A stretch of 64,000 nt of DNA from Nocardioides sp. zg-1228. GTDB taxonomy: Bacteria > Actinomycetota > Actinomycetes > Propionibacteriales > Nocardioidaceae. Positions 1 through 8,764 of the stretch are shown one piece after another (positions within the stretch are counted from its first letter, which is position 1; each line of letters starts with the position of its first letter). The DNA lies in NCBI RefSeq assembly GCF_017086465.1, contig NZ_CP070961.1:1736001-1800000 (forward strand), read 5' to 3'. The notes under the pieces are model-generated. The model was not told the origin of the DNA, made no database searches, and saw only the letters and a program-made list of their open reading frames with translations. A program made the position numbers and the translations under genes.

Positions 1-1171
1 AGGCGGTGAGCCGGGCGCCGCGGGCGCCGTGGCGCTCGACCACCTCGGAGAGCGCGGTGAGGGTGGTGCCGTCGATGCGGCCCACCACCGGCGCGGCGCC
101 GATGTAGTAGCGCCCGTCCTTCTGCTCGTGGATGCCGATGTGGTCGCCCTGGGTGACGGGAGCCTCGGGGGAGGGGTTGTCGACGAGCGCGCGGTGGAGG
201 TACTCGTTCTCCAGCACCTCGCGGAACTTGTCCTTGCCCCAGTCGGCGAGGAGGAACTTGAGGCGGGCCTTGGAGCGCAGCCGGCGGTAGCCGTAGTCGC
301 GGAAGATCCCGGCCACGCCCTCCCACGCGTCGGCGACCTCGTCGAGGGGGATCCACACGCCGAGCTTGTGCGCGAGCATGGGATTGGTGGACAGGCCGCC
401 GCCGACCCAGAGGTCGAAGCCGGGGCCGTGCTCGGGGTGGACGGTGCCCACGAACGACACGTCGTTGACCTCGGGGGCGACGTCGTGGCTGGGGTGCCCG
501 GTCAGCGCGGTCTTGAACTTGCGGGGCAGGTTGGAGAACTCCGGGTTGTCGAGCGCGCGGCGCTTGATCTCGGCCAGCGCCTCGCTGCCGTCGATGATCT
601 CGTCCTTCGCGATGCCGGCGACGGGGGAGCCGAGGAACGGTCGCGGGCTGTCGCCGCACGCCTCCAGCGTGCTGAGTCCGACGGCCTCGAGCCGCTCCCA
701 GATCGCCGGGACGTCCTCGATCTCGATCCAGTGGTACTGGATGTTGTTGCGGTCGGTGATGTCGGCGGTGTTGCGGGCGTAGGCCGTCGACACCTCGCCG
801 AGTGCCCGCAGGGCGGCCGCGTCGAGGACCGCGCCGTCGGTGCGCACGCGCATCATGAAGTAGCGGTCGTCGAGCTCCTCCTCCTCGAGCTGGGCGGTCT
901 TGCCGCCGTCGAAGCCGGGAGCGCGCTGCGTGTAGAGGCCCATCCACCGGAAGCGGCCGCGCAGGTCGGCGGGGTCGATCGAGTCGAAGCCGCGGCGCGA
1001 GTATGTGTGGAGGATGCGATCGCGCACGTTGAGCGGGTCGTCGTCCTTCTTGGACTGCTCGTTCTTGTTGAGCGGCTCGGTGTAGCCGAGCGCCCACTGG
1101 CCCTCGGCGCGCTTGGGGCGCGGGATCTCGGTGCGCTGGGCGGCCTGGGGCGTGAACCGGAGGTCGGGCAT
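1..1171 (-). CDS. ferredoxin-dependent sulfite/nitrite reductase (partial, C-terminus off window)
   Basis: Reduces sulfite to sulfide (or nitrite to ammonia) with six electrons from ferredoxin, using siroheme and a 4Fe-4S cluster in the cytoplasm. The first 390 residues are visible, starting at ATG 1171 (MPDLRFTPQA). They carry the N-terminal half of the actinobacterial Sir/NirA family: the parachain segment RNNIQYHWIEIED, then EACGDSPRPFLGSPVAG and GPGFDLWVGGGLSTNPML. The family is about 560 residues, so the cluster-binding cysteines lie beyond base 1. A short leader ORF with a conserved-looking RRHVDL motif sits just upstream, which favours a sulfur-assimilation role. Sulfite versus nitrite cannot be settled from sequence alone. 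Confidence 0.9.
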   Translation of the reverse strand, partial: MPDLRFTPQAAQRTEIPRPKRAEGQWALGYTEPLNKNEQSKKDDDPLNVRDRILHTYSRRGFDSIDPADLRGRFRWMGLYTQRAPGFDGGKTAQLEEEELDDRYFMMRVRTDGAVLDAAALRALGEVSTAYARNTADITDRNNIQYHWIEIEDVPAIWERLEAVGLSTLEACGDSPRPFLGSPVAGIAKDEIIDGSEALAEIKRRALDNPEFSNLPRKFKTALTGHPSHDVAPEVNDVSFVGTVHPEHGPGFDLWVGGGLSTNPMLAHKLGVWIPLDEVADAWEGVAGIFRDYGYRRLRSKARLKFLLADWGKDKFREVLENEYLHRALVDNPSPEAPVTQGDHIGIHEQKDGRYYIGAAPVVGRIDGTTLTALSEVVERHGARGARLTA

Positions 1172-1243
1172 GTCAGGAGAGTCCTGTTCGCTGATGGTGC
1201 CGCGCGCGACGGTGAGCGCGGAGGGGGATGTGCTGGGCGGCGT

Positions 1244-1333
1244 TCAGCGATGCCAACAGGTCGCGCTGCCCACGCGCATGAGGTCGACATGACGTCGGAC
1301 CACAAGGTGTGCGTGGGTGCAGGCGGTGACCAT
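1244..1333 (-). CDS. putative cysteine-containing leader peptide upstream of sulfite reductase
   Basis: A 29-codon ORF (ATG 1333, stop TGA 1246-1244) ends 72 nt before the reductase start. Its C-terminal half reads RRHVDLMRVGSATC, with a second Cys near the N-terminus. From memory, short peptides with an RRHVDLxRVxSAxC-like core are annotated as putative leader peptides ahead of sulfur genes in streptomycetes and relatives, and Cys-rich leaderless uORFs act as cysteine-responsive attenuators in mycobacteria. A regulatory role here is inference. A GTG ten codons downstream (VRRHVDL...) is an alternative start. No strong Shine-Dalgarno is visible. Confidence 0.6.
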   Translation of the reverse strand: MVTACTHAHLVVRRHVDLMRVGSATCWHR

Positions 1334-1377
1334 GTCAAGAAGTCTCAGGGCTTGGACAGATGTTCCACAAGGCGGAA

Positions 1378-1392
1378 TCTCGTATCGCGAGA
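1378..1392. promoter_or_regulatory. inverted repeat upstream of the leader ORF
   Basis: TCTCG-TATCG-CGAGA lies 45 bp upstream of the leader ORF on the reductase strand, in the otherwise empty gap between the reductase and the DUF5701 gene. It could be an operator for a sulfur regulator. The arms are only 5 bp, so chance is possible. Confidence 0.25.
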
Positions 1393-1479
1393 CCAAGCGC
1401 CACGATGTGAGACGCGCCCCGGGGCGTCACGCCTCCGCGCGGCTGGAGTGCGACCCAGGTCACACCGGTGGTCCAGTCC

Positions 1480-2079
1480 TCAGCCGCGGCTCGCGCATGA
1501 GGCGACGCCGAGCCAGGTGTGGTGGTTGCCCCACCAGCACCAGCCCAGCTTGGTGGCGCCGCGGCGCTGGGCGCCGTCGCGGCCGGTGCCGTTGCTGATC
1601 CACAGCGCGGGGGTGCGGGCGTCGTACGTCCCGTTGGCGCGACGCAGTCGCGAGCCGGGCGCCATGAAGCAGGCGTTGCGCTCCAGCACCTCGGGCTCCT
1701 GAAGCACCCAGTGGAGGCCTTCGGCCAGGGTGAGGGGCGAGCGGCCCGCGGCGACGATCTCGGGCACCGACTCGGCGGGGGTGCGGCCGAGGAACGCCTC
1801 GCCCCGGTCGAGACCGATCGCGACGTAGGGCATCGGTGGCACCTCCTCGACGGGGGCGAACGCGTCCACGTCGGTCATGTCCTTGACGACGAAGCCGGCC
1901 AGGTCCCCGCGCCGCAGCAGCGGGGCCAGCGCCGAGGCGGGCGCCGACGTCACCAGGAGCGCGCCGGAGGGCGCGCCGGCGGCCACCCCCCGCAGCCGGT
2001 CGGGGGCGGTCCCGGAGAGGTCGTGGACGCCGAGCCGGACGAGCCGCTCGGCCTGGTCGGACGGAGAGGGGAGGGCCAT
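1480..2079 (-). CDS. DUF5701 family protein
   Basis: A 199-residue cytoplasmic protein of unknown function. It matches what I know of the actinobacterial DUF5701 family: a central ITxEG-like segment (here SPLTLAEGLHWVLQEPE) and a strongly conserved C-terminus with PALWISNG, KLGWCWWGNHHTWLG and a final SC. Start ATG 2079 (MALPSPSDQAERL) is chosen because the frame upstream has no family similarity. It lies divergent to glyA across 102 bp. No catalytic residues can be assigned. Confidence 0.75.
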   Translation of the reverse strand: MALPSPSDQAERLVRLGVHDLSGTAPDRLRGVAAGAPSGALLVTSAPASALAPLLRRGDLAGFVVKDMTDVDAFAPVEEVPPMPYVAIGLDRGEAFLGRTPAESVPEIVAAGRSPLTLAEGLHWVLQEPEVLERNACFMAPGSRLRRANGTYDARTPALWISNGTGRDGAQRRGATKLGWCWWGNHHTWLGVASCASRG

Positions 2080-2169
2080 GCGGGTCCAACGCGCCACCCG
2101 TCGCCGGGGTTCCCGTGCCGCGGTGTCCAGCGCGCGCGGGTGGCGGGCGGTCCGGGCCCGGTCGGCCTC

Positions 2170-2175
2170 TAGGCT
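2170..2175 (+). promoter_or_regulatory. -10 element of glyA (leaderless spacing)
   Basis: TAGGCT followed by 6 nt and then the glyA ATG. At this spacing transcription would begin at or next to the start codon, and no Shine-Dalgarno is present. Confidence 0.55.
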
Positions 2176-2181
2176 GTCGCC

Positions 2182-3618
2182 ATGACGGACTCCCTGATCA
2201 GCAGTGCGTACTCCCAGGCCCTCGAGGTCATCGCCTCGGTCGAACCCCGCGTCGCGGAGGCCACCCGGCAGGAGCTCGCCGACCAGCGGGCCTCCCTCAA
2301 GCTGATCGCCTCGGAGAACTACGCCTCGCCCGCCGTGCTGCTCACGATGGGCACCTGGTTCAGCGACAAGTACGCCGAGGGCACCGTCGGCCACCGCTTC
2401 TACGCCGGCTGCCAGAACGTCGACACCGTCGAGTCGCTGGCCGCGGAGCACGCCCGCGAGCTGTTCGGGGCGCCCTACGCCTACGTGCAGCCGCACTCCG
2501 GCATCGACGCCAACCTCGTCGCGTTCTGGTCGATCCTGGCCAACAAGGTGGAGTCGCCCTACCTGGAGAAGATGCAGGCCAAGAACGTCAACGAGCTCAG
2601 CGAGGCCGACTGGGAGCGGCTGCGCCACGAGTTCGGCAACCAGCGCCTGCTCGGCATGTCGCTCGACGCCGGCGGCCACCTCACGCACGGCTTCCGGCCC
2701 AACATCAGCGGCAAGATGTTCCACCAGCAGCAGTACGGCACCGACCCGGAGACGGGGCTGCTCGACTACGACGCGGTCGCGGCCAAGGCGCGCGAGTTCA
2801 AGCCGCTGGTGCTCGTCGCCGGTTACTCCGCCTACCCGCGCCGGGTCAACTTCGCCCGGATGCGCGAGATCGCCGACGAGGTCGGCGCCGTGCTGATGGT
2901 CGACATGGCCCACTTCGCCGGTCTGGTGGCCGGCAAGGTGTTCACCGGCGAGGAGGACCCCGTCCCCTACGCCCACATCACCACCACCACGACGCACAAG
3001 TCGCTGCGCGGCCCGCGCGGCGGCATGGTGCTGGCGCAGGAGGAGTTCGCCGCCGACGTCGACCGTGGCTGCCCGATGGTGCTCGGCGGCCCGCTGGCGC
3101 ACGTGATGGCGGCCAAGGCCGTCGCGTTCGCGGAGGCCCGCACCAACGCGTTCCAGGACTACGCGCAGCGCATCGCCGACAACGCCAAGTCGCTGGCCGA
3201 GGGCTTCCTCACCCGCGGCGCCACCCTCGTCACCGGCGGCACCGACAACCACCTCGTCCTACTCGACGTGTCGTCGTTCGGCCTCACCGGCCGCCAGGCG
3301 GAGTCCGCGCTCCTGGAGGCCGGCGTCGTGACCAACCGCAACTCGGTGCCCGCCGACCCCAACGGCGCCTGGTACACCTCCGGCGTCCGGCTCGGCACCC
3401 CCGCCCTGACCACCCGCGGCTTCGGCCACGAGGAGTTCGACACCGTGGCCGAGCTCATCGTCGACGTGCTGGCCAACACCCGGGCAGGCACCACCAAGGC
3501 CGGCGGGCCCAGCAAGGCGTCGTACGTGCTCGGCGACGGCGTCGCCGACCGCGTCACCAAGCGGTCGGCCGAGATGCTCGACAAGCACCCGCTCTACCCG
3601 GGCCTCGTCCTCGGCTGA
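2182..3618 (+). CDS. glyA: serine hydroxymethyltransferase
   Basis: PLP enzyme that interconverts serine and glycine with tetrahydrofolate and supplies C1 units. The 478-residue product has the SHMT signature [16 protein letters not shown], with the PLP lysine at K273, plus [12 protein letters not shown] near the N-terminus and [12 protein letters not shown]. It is longer than the usual 415-430 residues: there is an extra helical segment at about residues 125-185 and a C-terminal extension after residue 435. These features are shared, as I recall, by an actinobacterial long form. ATG 2182 is fixed by a TAGGCT hexamer 6 nt upstream. It ends in a repeat-rich gap convergent with glgA. Confidence 0.95.
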   Translation: MTDSLISSAYSQALEVIASVEPRVAEATRQELADQRASLKLIASENYASPAVLLTMGTWFSDKYAEGTVGHRFYAGCQNVDTVESLAAEHARELFGAPYAYVQPHSGIDANLVAFWSILANKVESPYLEKMQAKNVNELSEADWERLRHEFGNQRLLGMSLDAGGHLTHGFRPNISGKMFHQQQYGTDPETGLLDYDAVAAKAREFKPLVLVAGYSAYPRRVNFARMREIADEVGAVLMVDMAHFAGLVAGKVFTGEEDPVPYAHITTTTTHKSLRGPRGGMVLAQEEFAADVDRGCPMVLGGPLAHVMAAKAVAFAEARTNAFQDYAQRIADNAKSLAEGFLTRGATLVTGGTDNHLVLLDVSSFGLTGRQAESALLEAGVVTNRNSVPADPNGAWYTSGVRLGTPALTTRGFGHEEFDTVAELIVDVLANTRAGTTKAGGPSKASYVLGDGVADRVTKRSAEMLDKHPLYPGLVLG

Positions 3619-3619
3619 C

Positions 3620-3736
3620 GAGTGGGCTCGTCGTGGCGCTCAGGCGGGGTCGAGTGGGCTCGTTGTGACGCTCTGGCGGGATCGAGTCGGCTCGTTGTGA
3701 CGCTCTGGCGGGGTCGAGTCGGCTCGTCCTAACGCC
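3620..3736 (+). repeat. tandem 32-bp repeats, forward arm (3.6 copies)
   Basis: Three full copies (3620-3651, 3652-3683, 3684-3715) and a partial fourth (3716-3736). Each begins GAGTSGGCTCGT and ends GGCGGGRTC. They start at the glyA stop codon with no unique sequence between units, so this is not a CRISPR array. The unit resembles the inverse of the repeats at 3764-3858. Confidence 0.85.
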
Positions 3737-3763
3737 CACGACATGTCAGGTTGAGCGGACGAC

Positions 3764-3858
3764 GGTCAGGATGCGCCGACTCGCCGCGACGTCGCGGTCA
3801 GGGTGCGCCGACTCGACTCGATCTCGTGGTCAGGATGCGCCGACTCGACTGCCGTCAG
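3764..3858 (-). repeat. tandem 32-bp repeats, reverse arm (3 copies)
   Basis: Copies at 3764-3795, 3796-3827 and 3828-3858. On the minus strand each unit begins GAGTCGGCGCAYCCTGACC, sharing the GAGTCGGC opening and the 32-bp period of the forward arm. The last copy runs into the stop codon of glgA. The two arms face each other between convergent genes, so they may form a structured bidirectional 3' end. Confidence 0.85.
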
Positions 3859-5042
3859 ACCAGGGAGCGGTAGAGCTCGAGCGTGCGGGCGGCGATGGAG
3901 CCCCAGCTGAAGTGCTCCTCGGCGCGCCGCCGGCCGGCGACGCCGAAGGCGCGGGCGCGGTCGGGGTCGCTGACGGCATCGGTGAGCGCGGCGGCGAGGT
4001 CGGCGACGTAGCGCTCGGGGTCGAGGGGGGTGCCCGTGCCGTCGGTGGCCTGCTCGATCGGCACCAGCCACCCGGTCTCGCCGTCGACCACGACCTCGGG
4101 GATGCCGCCCGTCGCGGTGGCGACGACGGCGGTCTCGCAGGCCATCGCCTCGAGGTTGACGATGCCGAGCGGCTCGTAGATCGACGGGCAGGCGAACACG
4201 GTCGCCGCGGTCAGCAGCGCCACGACGTCGGTGCGGGGGAGCATCTCGGGGATCCACACGACGCCCGAGCGGGTGGCGGCGAGGTCCTCGACCAGGACCC
4301 GCACCTCGGCCTCGATCTCCGGGGTGTCGGGCGCGCCCGCGCACAGCACCAGCTGGACCTCGGGGGGCAGCGCGGCGGCCGCCCGCAGGAACAGCGGCAG
4401 GCCCTTCTGCCGGGTGATCCGGCCGACGAAGACGACGCTCGGCCGGTCGGGGTCGACGCCCAGCTCGCGCACCCGGTCGGGGTCGTCGAGCGGCGCCCAC
4501 TCGGTGGTGTCGATGCCGTTGTGCACGACGTGCACCTGGGCGGGGTCGACGGCCGGATAGCTGCGCAGCACGTCGTCCCGCATCGCCGCGCTGACCGCGA
4601 CGATGGCCGCAGCGCCCTCGTACGCCGTCTGCTCGACCCAGCTCGACAGCGCGTAGCCGCCGCCGAGCTGCTCGGCCTTCCACGGCCGCATCGGCTCGAG
4701 CGAGTGGGCGCTGACGACGTGGGGGATGCCGTGCATCAGCCCGGCGAGGTGGCCGGCCATGTTGGCGTACCAGGTGTGGGAGTGGACCAGGTCGGCGCCG
4801 TCGCAGTCGTCGACCATCGCGAGGTCGACGCCGAGCGTGCGGATCGCCGGGTTGGCCCCGGCGAGCGAGTCGGGCTCGGCGTACGCCGTGGTGCCGGCCT
4901 CGGAGCGGGGGGCGCCGAAGCAGCGCACCCGGGCGTCGACGTCGGGCAGCACCCGCAGGGCGCGGACCAGCTCGGCGACGTGCACCCCGGCGCCGCCGTA
5001 GACCTCCGGTGGGTACTCCTTGCTGAGGACGTCGATGCGCAT
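3855..5042 (-). CDS. glgM: GT4 glycogen synthase / maltose-1-phosphate synthase (GlgA/GlgM type)
   Basis: A 395-residue retaining GT-B glycosyltransferase using ADP-glucose. The N-terminus reads VLSKEYPPEVYGGAGVHVAELV, followed by VHNGID, VVFVGRITRQKG and the E-x7-E segment PSIYEPLGIVNLEAMACE. It is much closer in size and pattern to the corynebacterial/mycobacterial enzyme than to E. coli GlgA (about 477 aa). The mycobacterial orthologue makes maltose-1-phosphate for the GlgE pathway, so glgM is as likely as glgA. Start ATG 5042 (MRIDVLSKEYPP) is preferred over the upstream in-frame ATG because TACCTT lies 6 nt before it. It is divergent from glgC across 62 bp. Confidence 0.88.
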   Translation of the reverse strand: MRIDVLSKEYPPEVYGGAGVHVAELVRALRVLPDVDARVRCFGAPRSEAGTTAYAEPDSLAGANPAIRTLGVDLAMVDDCDGADLVHSHTWYANMAGHLAGLMHGIPHVVSAHSLEPMRPWKAEQLGGGYALSSWVEQTAYEGAAAIVAVSAAMRDDVLRSYPAVDPAQVHVVHNGIDTTEWAPLDDPDRVRELGVDPDRPSVVFVGRITRQKGLPLFLRAAAALPPEVQLVLCAGAPDTPEIEAEVRVLVEDLAATRSGVVWIPEMLPRTDVVALLTAATVFACPSIYEPLGIVNLEAMACETAVVATATGGIPEVVVDGETGWLVPIEQATDGTGTPLDPERYVADLAAALTDAVSDPDRARAFGVAGRRRAEEHFSWGSIAARTLELYRSLV

Positions 5043-5048
5043 GAGGTG

Positions 5049-5098
5049 AAGGTAGTCCCCGGGGGTGGTCGACCGCGTCCCCACCGGACGGCTAGTTT
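5049..5098. promoter_or_regulatory. divergent leaderless promoters of glgM and glgC
   Basis: On the minus strand TACCTT (5054-5049) sits 6 nt before the glgM ATG at 5042. On the plus strand TAGTTT (5093-5098) sits 6 nt before the glgC ATG at 5105. Both genes lack a Shine-Dalgarno. The shared 62-bp gap would couple the two promoters. Confidence 0.55.
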
Positions 5099-5104
5099 CG
5101 GGGC

Positions 5105-6358
5105 ATGGCCATCACGCCCCCGCGCAAGAAGGTGCTCGCCGTCGTGCTGGCCGGGGGTGAGGGCAAGCGCCTGATGCCGCTGACGGCCGACCGGGCCAAG
5201 CCCGCGGTGCCGTTCGGCGGCATCTACCGGCTGATCGACTTCGCGCTGTCCAACGTCGTCAACTCCGGCTACCTCAAGGTCGTCGTGCTGACGCAGTACA
5301 AGTCGCACAGCCTCGACCGGCACGTCACCACGACCTGGCGGATGTCCAACCTGCTGGGCAACTACGTCACCCCGGTGCCCGCGCAGCAGCGCGTCGGCAA
5401 GCGGTGGTACCTCGGCAGCGCCGACGCGATCTTCCAGTCGCTCAACCTGCTCACCGACGAGCGGCCCGACATCGTGGTCGTGGTGGGCGCCGACCACGTC
5501 TACCGCATGGACTTCGCCCAGATGGTCGCCGACCACGTCGAGTCCGGCGCCGGCTGCACCGTCGCCGCGATCCGTCAGCCGATCGGCCTGGCCGACCAGT
5601 TCGGCGTGATCGACGTCGACCCGGCCAGCCCGTCGCGGATCCGCGCGTTCCTCGAGAAGCCGACCGACCCCGTCGGCCTCCCCGACGCGCCCGACGAGGT
5701 GCTGGCCAGCATGGGCAACTACGTCTTCGACGCCGACGCGCTGCGCGACGCCGTGACCCGCGACGCCGATCGCGACGAGTCCAAGCACGACATGGGCGGC
5801 GACATCGTGCCGTGGTTCGTCGACAAGTCGGAGTCGGCCGTCTACGACTACAAGGACAACGAGGTCCCCGGCGCGACCGACCGCGACCGCGGCTACTGGC
5901 GCGACGTCGGGACGATGCGCTCCTACTACGACGCGCACATGGACCTGGTCTCGCCGCTGCCCGTCTTCAACCTCTACAACACCGCGTGGCCGATCTACAC
6001 CAGCTACGGCCCGCACCCGCCGGCCAAGCTGGTCGAGGGCGCGAGCGGCGCCCAGGTGTCGACCTTCAACTCGATCCTGTCGCCGGGCGTGGTGATCAGC
6101 GGCGGCCGGGTCAACCGGTCGGTGCTCTCGCCGGCCGCGTGGGTCAAGGACGGCGCGGAGGTGTCCGACTCGGTGCTGATGGACGGGGTGTGGGTCGGCG
6201 AGGGAGCGGTCGTGCGCAACGCGATCCTCGACAAGGGCGTCGTCGTGCCTCCCGGCGTGCACATCGGCGTCGACCACGACGCCGACCGCGCTCGCGGGTT
6301 CGTCGTCGAGGAGGGACTCACCGTCCTGGCCAAGCAGCAGTCGGTCCCGGAGGACTAG
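5105..6358 (+). CDS. glgC: glucose-1-phosphate adenylyltransferase
   Basis: Makes ADP-glucose from ATP and glucose-1-phosphate, the donor for glycogen/alpha-glucan synthesis. The 417-residue protein has the nucleotidyltransferase signature [20 protein letters not shown], the substrate loop [21 protein letters not shown], and a C-terminal left-handed beta-helix (about residues 300-400). Length and motifs are standard. It neighbours glgM divergently, and pgm 2.5 kb away supplies glucose-1-phosphate. Its stop overlaps that of the convergent sigma factor by 4 bp. Confidence 0.96.
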   Translation: MAITPPRKKVLAVVLAGGEGKRLMPLTADRAKPAVPFGGIYRLIDFALSNVVNSGYLKVVVLTQYKSHSLDRHVTTTWRMSNLLGNYVTPVPAQQRVGKRWYLGSADAIFQSLNLLTDERPDIVVVVGADHVYRMDFAQMVADHVESGAGCTVAAIRQPIGLADQFGVIDVDPASPSRIRAFLEKPTDPVGLPDAPDEVLASMGNYVFDADALRDAVTRDADRDESKHDMGGDIVPWFVDKSESAVYDYKDNEVPGATDRDRGYWRDVGTMRSYYDAHMDLVSPLPVFNLYNTAWPIYTSYGPHPPAKLVEGASGAQVSTFNSILSPGVVISGGRVNRSVLSPAAWVKDGAEVSDSVLMDGVWVGEGAVVRNAILDKGVVVPPGVHIGVDHDADRARGFVVEEGLTVLAKQQSVPED

Positions 6359-7599
6359 AGCGCATCGCGCTGGGCCACGAGGAACGCCAGCTCGACCTCG
6401 TTGCGGCAGGCGGCGATGGCTTGGTCGTACGCCGCCCGCGCCGCGTCGGTGTCGCCGGCGCGGGAGAGCAGCTCGGCGCGCACGGCGGCCGGACGGTGGC
6501 TGGCGGGGATCTCCAGGCCCTCCAGCGCCTCGAGCCCGGCGGCCGGCCCGTGCTGCTCGGCGACCGCGACCGCGACCGCTCGCGCCAGCCGTGCCGAGGG
6601 CGACGGCGCCACCCGCAGCAGCAGGTCGTAGAGGCCGACGACGCGGTCCCAGCGGGTGTCCTCGGTGCTCGGCGCGGTGGCGTGCTCGGCGGCGATGCGT
6701 GCCTGCAGGACGTAGGACGCGGCGAGCGCGGTCAGCGCGCCGGTCAGGACGGGGTGGGCGAGCAGCCGCGTCGCCTCGGCGATGTCGTCGTGGTGCCAGC
6801 GGTCGCGATCCTGGTCGGCGAGCAGCACCAGCCGCCCGTCGCGCACCCGGGCGTCGCGCCGCGAGTGCTGCAGCAGCATCAGCGCAAGCAGCGCGACGAG
6901 CGCGGGCTCGCCAGGGCGCAGGGCGAGCACCACGCGCACCAGCCTGATCGCCTCGCCGGCCTGGTCGGCGCGCAGCAGGTCGGGGCCTGTGCCGGGGGCG
7001 TAGCCGGCGGTGAAGGCGAGGTAGGCCGTCTGGGCGACCATGTCCATCCGGTCGGGCAGCACGGAGGCGTCGGGGACCCCGAAGGGGATGCCGGCCCCGA
7101 CGATGCGCTTCTTGGCCCGGGTGATCCGCGCGGCCATCGTCGGCTCGGGCACGAGGAAGAGCCGTGCGATGTCGGCGGTCGGCACGCCGAGCACCAGCCG
7201 GAGGCTGAGGGCGCTGGCCGCCTCCGGCGCCAGCGCCGGGTGGGCGCACATCAGCACCAGGCGCAGCACGTCGTCCTCGACCAGGCTGCCGGCGTCGGCC
7301 ATCGTGCGGGCTCCTTGCTGGTGCTGCTCGGCGTCGACGAGCAGCAGCTGCTCCTTGCGCCGGGCCACGTCCTCGGTGCGCAGCCGGTCGAGCACCCGGC
7401 GGCGCGCGGCGGTCATCAGCCAGGCGGGCGGGCTGGCGGGCACACCGTCGAGCGGCCAGGTGCGGCTGGCCGCCTCGACGGCGTCGCCCAGCGCGTCCTC
7501 GACGAGGTCGAGGCGACGGAACTGCGCGAGGAGCAGGGCCACCAGACGGCCCCACTCCTCGCGCACGACCTCGGCGAGGGGGTCCTGGGGGAGGGTCAT
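6355..7599 (-). CDS. ECF RNA polymerase sigma factor, ECF42 group (DUF6596 C-terminal extension)
   Basis: A 414-residue sigma-70 family regulator. Sigma-2 lies at about residues 10-75 ([19 protein letters not shown], then [17 protein letters not shown]) and sigma-4 at about 110-165 ([18 protein letters not shown]). A roughly 230-residue C-terminal extension with TPR-like helices follows. This architecture beside DGPF/YCII genes defines ECF42. No anti-sigma gene is adjacent, which fits the group. It is the last gene of a four-gene operon, 8 nt after a DGPF gene. A TGTCGA-N17-CGTC sequence upstream of the operon suggests autoregulation. Confidence 0.9.
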   Translation of the reverse strand: MTLPQDPLAEVVREEWGRLVALLLAQFRRLDLVEDALGDAVEAASRTWPLDGVPASPPAWLMTAARRRVLDRLRTEDVARRKEQLLLVDAEQHQQGARTMADAGSLVEDDVLRLVLMCAHPALAPEAASALSLRLVLGVPTADIARLFLVPEPTMAARITRAKKRIVGAGIPFGVPDASVLPDRMDMVAQTAYLAFTAGYAPGTGPDLLRADQAGEAIRLVRVVLALRPGEPALVALLALMLLQHSRRDARVRDGRLVLLADQDRDRWHHDDIAEATRLLAHPVLTGALTALAASYVLQARIAAEHATAPSTEDTRWDRVVGLYDLLLRVAPSPSARLARAVAVAVAEQHGPAAGLEALEGLEIPASHRPAAVRAELLSRAGDTDAARAAYDQAIAACRNEVELAFLVAQRDAL

Positions 7600-7607
7600 G
7601 CGGTCGC

Positions 7608-7961
7608 TCAGCCCATGTCCACCGCGGGCTGCACGTGCAGGTCGTAGGCGGGCAACGCCGGGAGCACCTCGAGGAGCACGTCGAGGTCGGGTGCCTCGAC
7701 CAGGTAGAAGCCGCCCATCGCCTCGACCGCCTCGGCGAAGGGGCCCTCGCTCACCTGCAGCCGCCCGCCGCGCGGGCGGACGGTGGTCGCCGACTCCGGG
7801 CCGGCGAGCGCCTCGCCGGCGAGGATCTCCACGCCGTCGCGCGCCGCGCAGGCCGCGTCGAACTCGCCGAACTTCGCCATGGTGGCGGCCTTCTCCTCGT
7901 CCGTCTGCTCGTCCCAGGGCAACTCGTCGCCGTCGTCCATCAACAGCACCAGGTACTTCAT
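7608..7961 (-). CDS. YCII-related DGPF-domain protein (copy 1)
   Basis: A 117-residue small alpha/beta-barrel protein of the YCII/DGPF superfamily. It starts MKYLVLLMDDGDELPW and carries the family signature VSEGPFAEAVEAMGGFYLVE. The biochemical role of DGPF proteins is not known; they are the usual companions and targets of ECF42 sigma factors. It is the third of three paralogues in the operon, directly before the sigma gene. Confidence 0.88.
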   Translation of the reverse strand: MKYLVLLMDDGDELPWDEQTDEEKAATMAKFGEFDAACAARDGVEILAGEALAGPESATTVRPRGGRLQVSEGPFAEAVEAMGGFYLVEAPDLDVLLEVLPALPAYDLHVQPAVDMG

Positions 7962-7992
7962 CGCTCGTCCTCTCGTCGTCGTGTCACGGCGC

Positions 7993-8352
7993 TCAGCCGA
8001 TGGAGATGGTGGGTCGGATCTCGACCGAGTACGTGGCGGGCAGCAGCGCCGCAGCCCGGACGGCGTGGTCGAGGTCGGGCAGCTCCACGTCGTAGTAGCC
8101 GCCCAGCTGCTCGGCGGTCTCCGCGAACGGGCCCTCGGTCACCACGATCTCGCCGTCGCGGGTGCCGCCGCGGTGTCGCACCGTCGTCGCCCGCTCGGCG
8201 TCGGCGAGGGCACCCGAGGCGTGCTCGGTGCCGTGCGCGGCGACGAAGGCGGAGAACGCCTCGTGGTCGCGGTAGTAGGACTCGCGGACCTCCGCACTCG
8301 CGGCGTCCCACTCCGAGGACTCGTAGGCGATGAACAGCACGTAGCGGCTCAT
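7993..8352 (-). CDS. YCII-related DGPF-domain protein (copy 2)
   Basis: A 119-residue paralogue of its neighbours, with MSRYVLFIAYESSEW at the start and VTEGPFAETAEQLGGYYDVE as the DGPF signature. Start ATG 8352 is set by homology with the flanking copies; upstream codons in this frame are the shadow of copy 3. It lies 31 nt from copy 1 and 11 nt from copy 3. Tandem divergence suggests distinct ligands or hetero-oligomers, but this is not shown. Confidence 0.87.
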   Translation of the reverse strand: MSRYVLFIAYESSEWDAASAEVRESYYRDHEAFSAFVAAHGTEHASGALADAERATTVRHRGGTRDGEIVVTEGPFAETAEQLGGYYDVELPDLDHAVRAAALLPATYSVEIRPTISIG

Positions 8353-8363
8353 GTCGGTCCCCT

Positions 8364-8714
8364 TCACTCCGCCATCCGACGGAACTCGATGTGCTCGCCG
8401 CGGGCGGCGAACCGCTCGCACGTCGCGCGCAGTGCCGTCTCGTCGGTGGAGTCGACGAGGTAGAAGCCGACCACCTGCTCGGTGGTCTCGCTGAACGGCC
8501 CGTCGGTGACCAGCGCGCCCCCGGCCCCGTCGGGGCGCATGGACGTCGCCTGCACGGACGGCTCGAGCGGGCCGCCGGTGACGAGGATGTGGCCCTCGGC
8601 CTCGAGGTCGCGCTGGAACTCGCCGTGCGAGCGGTGCCCCATCTCGTGCTCCTCGGGCGGCAGGTCGTCCCACGCCGCCTCGGGGGCGGGCAGCAGGATC
8701 AGGTATCGGCTCAT
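8364..8714 (-). CDS. YCII-related DGPF-domain protein (copy 3, operon head)
   Basis: A 116-residue DGPF protein (MSRYLILLPAPEAAWDDL; signature VTDGPFSETTEQVVGFYLVD). It is the first gene of the DGPF-DGPF-DGPF-ECF42 operon. Start ATG 8714 has a clear AAGGAG 9 nt upstream, unlike the leaderless genes around it. This fits a transcript beginning at the ECF-type promoter about 45 nt further upstream. Confidence 0.88.
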   Translation of the reverse strand: MSRYLILLPAPEAAWDDLPPEEHEMGHRSHGEFQRDLEAEGHILVTGGPLEPSVQATSMRPDGAGGALVTDGPFSETTEQVVGFYLVDSTDETALRATCERFAARGEHIEFRRMAE

Positions 8715-8764
8715 CGCCGGTGGCTCCTTCGTGTCGTGGGCCGCGGCTGCGGCCTCACCACTCT

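Noticed and set aside
1333..1338. TTGACA as -35 of the sulfite reductase promoter
   Set aside because: It overlaps the start codon of the leader ORF, and no acceptable -10 lies 16-18 nt downstream.
1480..3252. A 590-codon frame fusing DUF5701 to sequence opposite glyA
   Set aside because: DUF5701 similarity starts at ATG 2079; the upstream part is antisense to glyA and unlike any protein.
3620..3858. CRISPR array
   Set aside because: The 32-bp units are directly contiguous with no spacers, occur in two orientations and have no cas gene nearby.
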